This document shows, piece by piece, positions 59,492 to 64,000 of a stretch of DNA of 64,000 nt; within the stretch, counting starts at the first letter, position 1, and every line of letters begins with the position of its first letter. The stretch is from positions 124,001 to 188,000 of the forward strand of contig NZ_LQOW01000031.1 in the NCBI RefSeq assembly GCF_002102185.1, given 5' to 3'. The translations under genes were made by a program, and so were the position numbers. The notes under the pieces are model-generated. The model searched no databases. It saw only the letters and a program-made list of their open reading frames with translations, and was not told where the DNA came from. The stretch is from Mycobacterium fragae. GTDB lineage: Bacteria; Actinomycetota; Actinomycetes; Mycobacteriales; Mycobacteriaceae.

Positions 59492-61324
59492 GTGGACGAA
59501 CCGACGACAAGCGATACCGCGTCGGGTTTGCGTCCAGGATCCCGGTTCGGGCCCTATCGGCTGAAGCGGCTGCTGGGCAGGGGCGGGTTCGGCGAGGTGT
59601 ATGAGGCCGAAGACACTGTGATGGACCGCTTGGTGGCGGTAAAGCTGTTGGCGGCCCCCTACTCGCACAACCAGGTTTTTAGGGAGCGGCTGTACCGCGA
59701 GGCGCATGCTGCTGGGCGCCTGCATGAGCCCCATGTCGTGCCCATCCACAAGTGTGGAGAGATCGAGGGGCAGCTCTACATTGACATGCGCCTTATCAAG
59801 GGCACCGATCTCCAGAACGTGCTGGCCGAGCATGGGCCGTTGACTCCGGCGCGGGCGGTGGCAATTGTGCGCCAGATCGCCTCGGCTCTGGACGCCGCGC
59901 ACGCCGACCAAATGATTCACCGTGACGTTAAGCCTGCCAACATCTTGCTCACTGGTGATGACTTCGCTTGCCTGGTGGATTTCGGGCTGGCTAACGCGGC
60001 TACAGACGCAAAGCTGACCAGTTCCGGCACAACGATCGGGACGTTTGCCTACATGGCTCCGGAGCGGCTCAGCAAGGCCGAGGTGAGCCACCGCGCCGAC
60101 ATCTACTCGCTAGCCTGCGTGTTTTATGAATGTTTGACTGGGTCGCCGCCCTATGCCATCGGCGATTTGCCCGCGCTCATCACCGCGCATCTGACGGCGC
60201 CGATCCCACGCCCTAGCCAGCATCGGCCTCAGATCCCACCCGGGTTCGATGACGTCATTGGTCGCGGGATGGCTAAAAATCCCGACGAGCGCTACGCCAG
60301 TGCCGGGCAGTTAGCCGCTGCAGCGCAGCATCTATTGGCCACCTCGGATCAAGACCAGGTCGAAACCATCTTGGCGAGCACCCAGGCCGCTCGCCCGGCC
60401 GCCGCTCAGGAACAGCGTCATGCCGACACCCGGCGCAAATCCGAGACATTTTCTGGAAGGAAGCGTTGGGCTTGGGTTGCCGCTGCCGTGGTGGCCGTGC
60501 CGCTCCTCATTGGAGGGTTCCTAGTCGCCTGGCGCCCCTGGGAGCGGCAAGCACCATCGAGCTCCACGCCCCCATCCGAGCCGTTGACCCCCGCGGCACC
60601 CAGCGCTCCACCGCGAATAACCCCGACTGCCATTACGCCACCACCGCCAAAGTTGTTCTCGCCGAAGGCGATCGACCAGGTCCTGCTGACCTCTGATGAA
60701 CTCTCTAAACTGCTCACCGCAAACTTCTCTGACAACCCATCTGTGGGCGGGCCCGGTGGACTTGGTCTGAATTCCTCGTCGTATGGGATGTCGGATCATT
60801 CGCATCAAGTAACACCACCATCGTGCGTCGGAGTGGTTTTCACGGGCGAGCACGACGTCTACGGCAGCGCTGACCCCACAGCGATTAAGACCCAGACTTT
60901 CGGTGTTCCGTATGGGGTGAATGCCGGTACACCACACCTTCTTCAGCAAACCGCGGCAGTCCTGTCGTCCGCGGAAGATGCTCGACAGTTTCTCATCTCC
61001 TCGGAAAGTAAGTGGAAAGCCTGTGGAAGTCTGAAAGTTAGTGCGACCTTCGGCTACGAAAGCGGCGCGGGATACATCCTCGGTCGCGTCGTCGGCCAAG
61101 GCGACATGATCACGCTAGGCATGGCATCCACAAACAATATGGGTCCAACTAATGGAGCGGATGCGTGCCAACTGGCAATGGGTGTGCGAGAGAACGTCGT
61201 CGTTGAAGTTCGGACCTGCGAAGCTCCTGATGTGACTTCAGCACCGGCTTCGCCAGACCTCGTGTGGGTGGTCCCTGACGCTGAGAAGGTCGCCAAAGCG
61301 ATGCTCGACAACGTGGTGCCATAA
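59492..61324 (+). CDS. PknH-like receptor Ser/Thr protein kinase
   Basis: It has 610 residues from GTG 59492 (TTG 59489 adjacent). Hanks-type kinase domain: glycine loop GRGGFGEV (29-36), K51, HRDVKPAN (143-150), DFG (163-165), activation loop with TSSGTTIGT and APE. One membrane helix near 327-345 (WAWVAAAVVAVPLLIGGFLV), a Pro-rich stalk, and an extracytoplasmic PknH-type sensor domain with cysteines (PPSCVGVV, WKACGSLK, DACQLAM, VRTCEAP) that pair in PknH. A complete receptor kinase on a mobile element could rewire host signalling. Confidence 0.93.
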   Translation: MDEPTTSDTASGLRPGSRFGPYRLKRLLGRGGFGEVYEAEDTVMDRLVAVKLLAAPYSHNQVFRERLYREAHAAGRLHEPHVVPIHKCGEIEGQLYIDMRLIKGTDLQNVLAEHGPLTPARAVAIVRQIASALDAAHADQMIHRDVKPANILLTGDDFACLVDFGLANAATDAKLTSSGTTIGTFAYMAPERLSKAEVSHRADIYSLACVFYECLTGSPPYAIGDLPALITAHLTAPIPRPSQHRPQIPPGFDDVIGRGMAKNPDERYASAGQLAAAAQHLLATSDQDQVETILASTQAARPAAAQEQRHADTRRKSETFSGRKRWAWVAAAVVAVPLLIGGFLVAWRPWERQAPSSSTPPSEPLTPAAPSAPPRITPTAITPPPPKLFSPKAIDQVLLTSDELSKLLTANFSDNPSVGGPGGLGLNSSSYGMSDHSHQVTPPSCVGVVFTGEHDVYGSADPTAIKTQTFGVPYGVNAGTPHLLQQTAAVLSSAEDARQFLISSESKWKACGSLKVSATFGYESGAGYILGRVVGQGDMITLGMASTNNMGPTNGADACQLAMGVRENVVVEVRTCEAPDVTSAPASPDLVWVVPDAEKVAKAMLDNVVP

Positions 61325-61409
61325 ACCTTTAGAGGCTCTGGCTTGGGCCAGCTGCCATGCCTGGAACATAGCGTTGAAGATATACAGCACCGAAGTTATA
61401 ATTCAGGTG

Positions 61410-61640
61410 GTGATCGACTTGTCGTCCATCCGTAGCGCCGCTGGCATGACCCAGGTGCAACTGGCCGACGCACTGGGTACGACTCAGGGGCAGATCAGCC
61501 GGATCGAGCGTCAATCCGACATGTTGCTGTCGACTCTGAGTGCCTACCTCTCGGCGCTCGGTGTAGACGCGCAGATCGTCGTCGAGGTAGGCGAACAGAC
61601 CATGACGTACGACCTCACGGGCCGGAAGAGAGCGCGATGA
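61410..61640 (+). CDS. XRE-type helix-turn-helix regulator
   Basis: It has 76 residues from GTG 61410 (GTG 61407 and TTG 61374 possible). A classical lambda-type HTH: LSSIRSAAGMTQVQLADALG and TTQGQISRIERQS, then LLSTLSAYLSALGVDAQIVV, as in HigA-like antitoxins and ICE regulators. No HigB-like toxin is adjacent. Its stop overlaps the DUF2637 gene ATG as ATGA, so it probably regulates this transfer/replication-type module. Confidence 0.8.
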   Translation: MIDLSSIRSAAGMTQVQLADALGTTQGQISRIERQSDMLLSTLSAYLSALGVDAQIVVEVGEQTMTYDLTGRKRAR

Positions 61641-62509
61641 CCACCCAGACCGAGACCACCCATAGGAACCACCGCCGTGCTGTCCGGTTCTTCTGGGGCC
61701 TCCTGATCGGCGCCACCACGGTCAGCCTCATCGGCAATATCGCACACGCGGTGCTGCCCTACATCCCATACGTCGTCGTCCAGATCGGTGCCGCCGCCGT
61801 ACCTCCGATTGCTCTCCTGGCGGCAGTGCACGGTATCGCCCTCGCCGTGCGTGCGGGAGCCTCCGGCACGGTTTACCGCTGGGCGGTCGCTGCTGTTGCC
61901 GCCATCGGTCTGGGCGCATTCGCCGTGAGCTTCCTGGCGGTGCGCGATCTGATGCAAGCCATTGGATATAGCTCGGAAATTGCTTGCATCTTCCCCGCAC
62001 TCGTCGACACGGCGGTGGCCGTCGGCACAATGATGCTCGTTGCACTCGGGGACAAACCGGCACGCCGCGCCCGCACCGTGACCGCCTGCTCCAATACACA
62101 ACCCTCGGTGGTGCAACGGTTGCCGCAGACTTTGGCACGGCGTGCAAAACCCGAGGTCCCACCCGCTACGACCGGCGCCCAGGCACAGCGGGGACAGGCC
62201 GAGCGGGTACCGGCCTCTGCATTGCTGCAATCCGGCTCGACACAGACAGCGCATGGCTCAGCGCAAACCGAGGGCGCAAGGGGCGATGCAGAAATTGCAC
62301 ATCGCGATGCAGACCTTGCGTCGGAGCTGATTGCATCGGGGGTGACGACGCAACCCGTCGAGACTGTGAACGCAGTACTGGAAGCACACCGTAATGGCGC
62401 GTCGATAAATGCTGCGGCCAAGGCGTTGGGCATTAACTATCGGACCGCACAGAGGATCGTGACGGCCGCCGCCGAGCGTCAGCAGCGGCAGCTCGCGGCG
62501 GTCGGCTGA
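61637..62509 (+). CDS. DUF2637 membrane protein with C-terminal helix-turn-helix
   Basis: It has 290 residues. Four hydrophobic segments (FFWGLLIGATTVSLIGNIAH, AAAVPPIALLAAVHGIAL, WAVAAVAAIGLGAFAVSFLA, IFPALVDTAVAVGTMMLVAL) form the DUF2637 domain common on actinobacterial plasmids and integrative elements, where it is linked to replication or spread (SpdB-like). A long polar region follows, then a resolvase-like HTH GASINAAAKALGINYRTAQRIV. Coupled to the XRE regulator upstream. Confidence 0.85.
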   Translation: MTTQTETTHRNHRRAVRFFWGLLIGATTVSLIGNIAHAVLPYIPYVVVQIGAAAVPPIALLAAVHGIALAVRAGASGTVYRWAVAAVAAIGLGAFAVSFLAVRDLMQAIGYSSEIACIFPALVDTAVAVGTMMLVALGDKPARRARTVTACSNTQPSVVQRLPQTLARRAKPEVPPATTGAQAQRGQAERVPASALLQSGSTQTAHGSAQTEGARGDAEIAHRDADLASELIASGVTTQPVETVNAVLEAHRNGASINAAAKALGINYRTAQRIVTAAAERQQRQLAAVG

Positions 62510-62534
62510 GGGTCACTACGTATGCTGTGCGAGC

Positions 62535-63134
62535 GTGGATGCGCTGGCACTTCCCCCGTGGCTGACCGTCACCCAGGCAGCGGAGTACTGCGGGGTGGAC
62601 CGCGCCGAGATGTATTACAAGATGCTTCGGAACCTTGTGGTTCGGCGCATTGGCGTGGGCGGCGGGGTGATGCCATATGGTCGTTTGATCCGAATCGAGC
62701 GGGGATCGTTGCTACGGCTTCGCGGGGAACCAGATCCACCCTCGCAGGCGCTTCCTCGCTGGGTGAGACTCAAGCAGGCAGCCGAGCACTACCAGGTCAG
62801 CCCGCGGCTAATCCGCAGGCTCATTGCTAATGGACAACTCGACGCCCGAAGGAGTACCAAAACTTCTCCGCATCGACCGCGAAACACTGTTGCAGCTGGG
62901 CAGATTCAGGTTCTCGACAACGTGATAAGACGGCGTTACATCACCATCGCGGAGGCTGCCGATTACCTGCAGATCAGCGACCGGACGGTGCGCCGACTGA
63001 TCGCCGATGGGGAGTTGAAGGGCTACCGCATGGGTCGATCCCATCGCGTTATCCGGGTGGACCTCAACGAGATTGACGACCAGCTGATGCGTCCCATCAA
63101 CGAGCCGCTACGACCGCGGAAACAGCGACCATGA
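62535..63134 (+). CDS. Excisionase-like protein with several MerR/HTH_17 domains (probable fused frames)
   Basis: It has 199 residues from GTG 62535. HTH_17-like units: LTVTQAAEYCGVDRAEMYYK, then RLKQAAEHYQVSPRLIRRLI, then ITIAEAADYLQISDRTVRRL followed by a wing GYRMGRSHRVIRVDLNEID. Between the second and third units the residues STKTSPHRPRNT look foreign, whereas the frame one base ahead reads VPKLLRIDRETLLQLGR, the normal wing of unit 2. So the real arrangement was probably a two-domain regulator followed by a separate excisionase. See findings. Confidence 0.7.
   Translation: MDALALPPWLTVTQAAEYCGVDRAEMYYKMLRNLVVRRIGVGGGVMPYGRLIRIERGSLLRLRGEPDPPSQALPRWVRLKQAAEHYQVSPRLIRRLIANGQLDARRSTKTSPHRPRNTVAAGQIQVLDNVIRRRYITIAEAADYLQISDRTVRRLIADGELKGYRMGRSHRVIRVDLNEIDDQLMRPINEPLRPRKQRP
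62922..63134 (+). other. xis: Embedded 70-residue excisionase reading frame
   Basis: GTG 62922 in the same frame begins MIRRRYITIAEAADYL and contains one complete HTH_17 domain, the usual size of an actinobacterial Xis. In the frame one base ahead the upstream regulator would end at TGA 62923-62925, overlapping this GTG as GTGA. This is the likely original start of the excisionase. Confidence 0.5.
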
Positions 63135-63226
63135 GCGGCATCGCGCTTGGCGCCGACCAGCTCGAGTGAGGAAATGGTCATCACCGGACCGGCGACCAGC
63201 GGCCCGTAACTAGGTCCGTCATGCCC

Positions 63227-64000
63227 TCATCCATCTCGCATCTCTTGCCGGTGCGCATCAAGGACGTCCCGTACACAGAGCCTTTTGGCGTCACCCGTTG
63301 CGGGCCCGACGTCACTCGTTGGGAGCCCGGCCTCATACCGGAGCCGCCGGAGCTTGATGCGCTCGGGGTCAGAGAAGGTAATAGCTTGTCCGCGGTGTTG
63401 CGGATCTTTTGCCCGGCGCGGCCGGTTTGGGTACGTCTCCCAGGGGTCATTGCGACTAGATTGCGGGCGCCCGGGCCGCCGGGCGTCGTCCTCGTCGACC
63501 CAGTCGTCAGCGTCGGCTTTGCGAGACGGAACAACCTGGGGCTGAGCAGCTTCCGTGGTCTTAATCAGTTCGTGGGTCTTGACAACTTCGCGCAGGTCTT
63601 CCCATTCGCCAGGGCGGTTCAAGGCGTAGGCGTTGCGATACCGGCCCTGATCGATGTAGTCCGGCATTCCCCGGATCGCGGCAATGACAGCTTTGATGTC
63701 CTGGACCGGGTACTTGCGCAGCATGATCCTGAAAGTCTTCCTCCAGTTATTGAGTCTGAACTCGCTGATATCGAGGTCACCGTGAGAGGCCCGGAATTCG
63801 GTGAAGGCTGCCATCAGCTCGTCGACCTCAGTCGGGTCGACCTTCTTCGGTTGCTGGTCAGATGGCCGAGGAATTCCCGTTGTCATGGCCTCCCTTAGAC
63901 CCTCATAGCAATTCAGGATCTGGCGGAGTCGGGTCAGCTTGTGGTCTTTGTTCCGGTCGACCAGAGACTGCGGCAGGTACCCATTGCAATCGATGTAAAC
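63227..64000 (-). CDS. Hypothetical protein, partial at window edge
   Basis: The frame on the minus strand is open to the end of the window. An internal ATG at 63886, with AGGGAGG two bases upstream, would give 219 residues; the 38 codons before it (VYIDCNGYLPQSLVDRNKDH and on) also look coding, so the gene may begin beyond the window. The body has a helical segment with FRLNNWRKTFRIMLRKYPVQ and a polar C-terminus. I recognise no family; replication or helicase-loader roles would fit the neighbourhood but are not shown. Confidence 0.55.
   Translation of the reverse strand, partial: VYIDCNGYLPQSLVDRNKDHKLTRLRQILNCYEGLREAMTTGIPRPSDQQPKKVDPTEVDELMAAFTEFRASHGDLDISEFRLNNWRKTFRIMLRKYPVQDIKAVIAAIRGMPDYIDQGRYRNAYALNRPGEWEDLREVVKTHELIKTTEAAQPQVVPSRKADADDWVDEDDARRPGRPQSSRNDPWETYPNRPRRAKDPQHRGQAITFSDPERIKLRRLRYEAGLPTSDVGPATGDAKRLCVRDVLDAHRQEMRDG

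Larger units (their letters stand above)
34238..64000. mobile_element. Integrative element inserted in comEC, left 29.8 kb (right end outside window)
   Basis: Begins at the comEC break and runs off the window. It encodes a large serine integrase, a second small serine recombinase, a phage L5-type repressor, a type I restriction-modification operon, an exported-protein cargo, an ESX-like cassette, a receptor kinase and an XRE/DUF2637/excisionase module. A- and T-rich stretches and non-GC third positions are frequent compared with the flanking host genes. No virion genes and no recognisable FtsK/Tra translocase are visible, so phage, phage-plasmid or ICE status is undecided. Confidence 0.85.

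Noticed and set aside
61410..61640. HigBA-type toxin-antitoxin module
   Set aside because: The XRE protein resembles HigA, but neither neighbour is a RelE/HigB-like toxin.
34238..64000. Complete prophage
   Set aside because: No terminase, portal, capsid, tail, lysin or tape-measure gene is visible; the Holin-X-type gene at 32107 is outside the element.
1..64000. CRISPR arrays, tRNA or rRNA genes
   Set aside because: No regularly spaced repeats with unique spacers and no cloverleaf or rRNA-like segment was recognised on reading; the only tandem repeat is the 24-bp one at 56203.

Overview
The window is high-GC actinobacterial DNA from a Mycobacterium. The left 34 kb carries the block known from M. 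tuberculosis H37Rv as Rv2439c-Rv2414c, here in the opposite orientation: proB, nadE, rbsK, a class III cyclase with an MscS-type channel, proA, MoxR and VWA genes, nadD, rsfS, gpgP, octT, degV, comEA, comEC. MmpS/MmpL proteins, two acyl-CoA dehydrogenases, an F420/PPOX-type protein, an EspC/WXG-like protein and a PknH-like kinase also point to Mycobacterium. The species cannot be named from the sequence.

Host part (1-34238). The left edge cuts proB. Sirtuin and isochorismatase genes face nadE. An enoyl-CoA hydratase and ribokinase pair precedes the cyclase/channel/methyltransferase run. A phospholipase D-like protein, an ABC exporter and small envelope proteins follow, then proA. MoxR and VWA genes are coupled. 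nadD, rsfS, gpgP and octT overlap end to start and lead into degV, joining NAD synthesis, ribosome silencing and methylglucose-lipopolysaccharide synthesis. A leftward block (mmpS-mmpL, DapB-like oxidoreductase, PPOX protein, two acyl-CoA dehydrogenases, epimerase, two small membrane proteins) lies between degV and comEA, where H37Rv has eis.

Element (about 34238 to beyond 64000). comEC stops after 245 codons, inside the THLS stretch that begins its conserved membrane core. A large serine integrase starts 14 bases later. From here base composition is visibly less GC-rich. In order: integrase and a candidate directionality factor; a 6-kb cargo of about twelve small exported proteins, several of the DUF732 type, with two copies of a diverged intergenic repeat; a predicted PD-(D/E)XK nuclease; a MarP-like protease whose catalytic serine is alanine, behind a small serine resolvase; an NTase-like protein under an attenuator-like hairpin; a homologue of the mycobacteriophage L5 (cluster A) immunity repressor; a complete type I restriction-modification operon with a GIY-YIG/DUF4357 gene; a DUF4238 protein; a WXG/EspC-like, DUF1023 hydrolase and lipoprotein cassette; a PknH-like kinase; and an XRE, DUF2637 and excisionase-like module typical of actinobacterial integrative or conjugative elements. 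No capsid, terminase or tail gene is in view and the right end is outside the window, so phage, phage-plasmid and ICE remain open.

Taken together, the element looks like a chromosomal passenger that inactivates natural-transformation gene comEC and brings phage immunity (repressor plus restriction) and an unusually dense exported-protein cargo. Two places (about 42395 and 62837) look like single-base frame changes and should be checked against reads.
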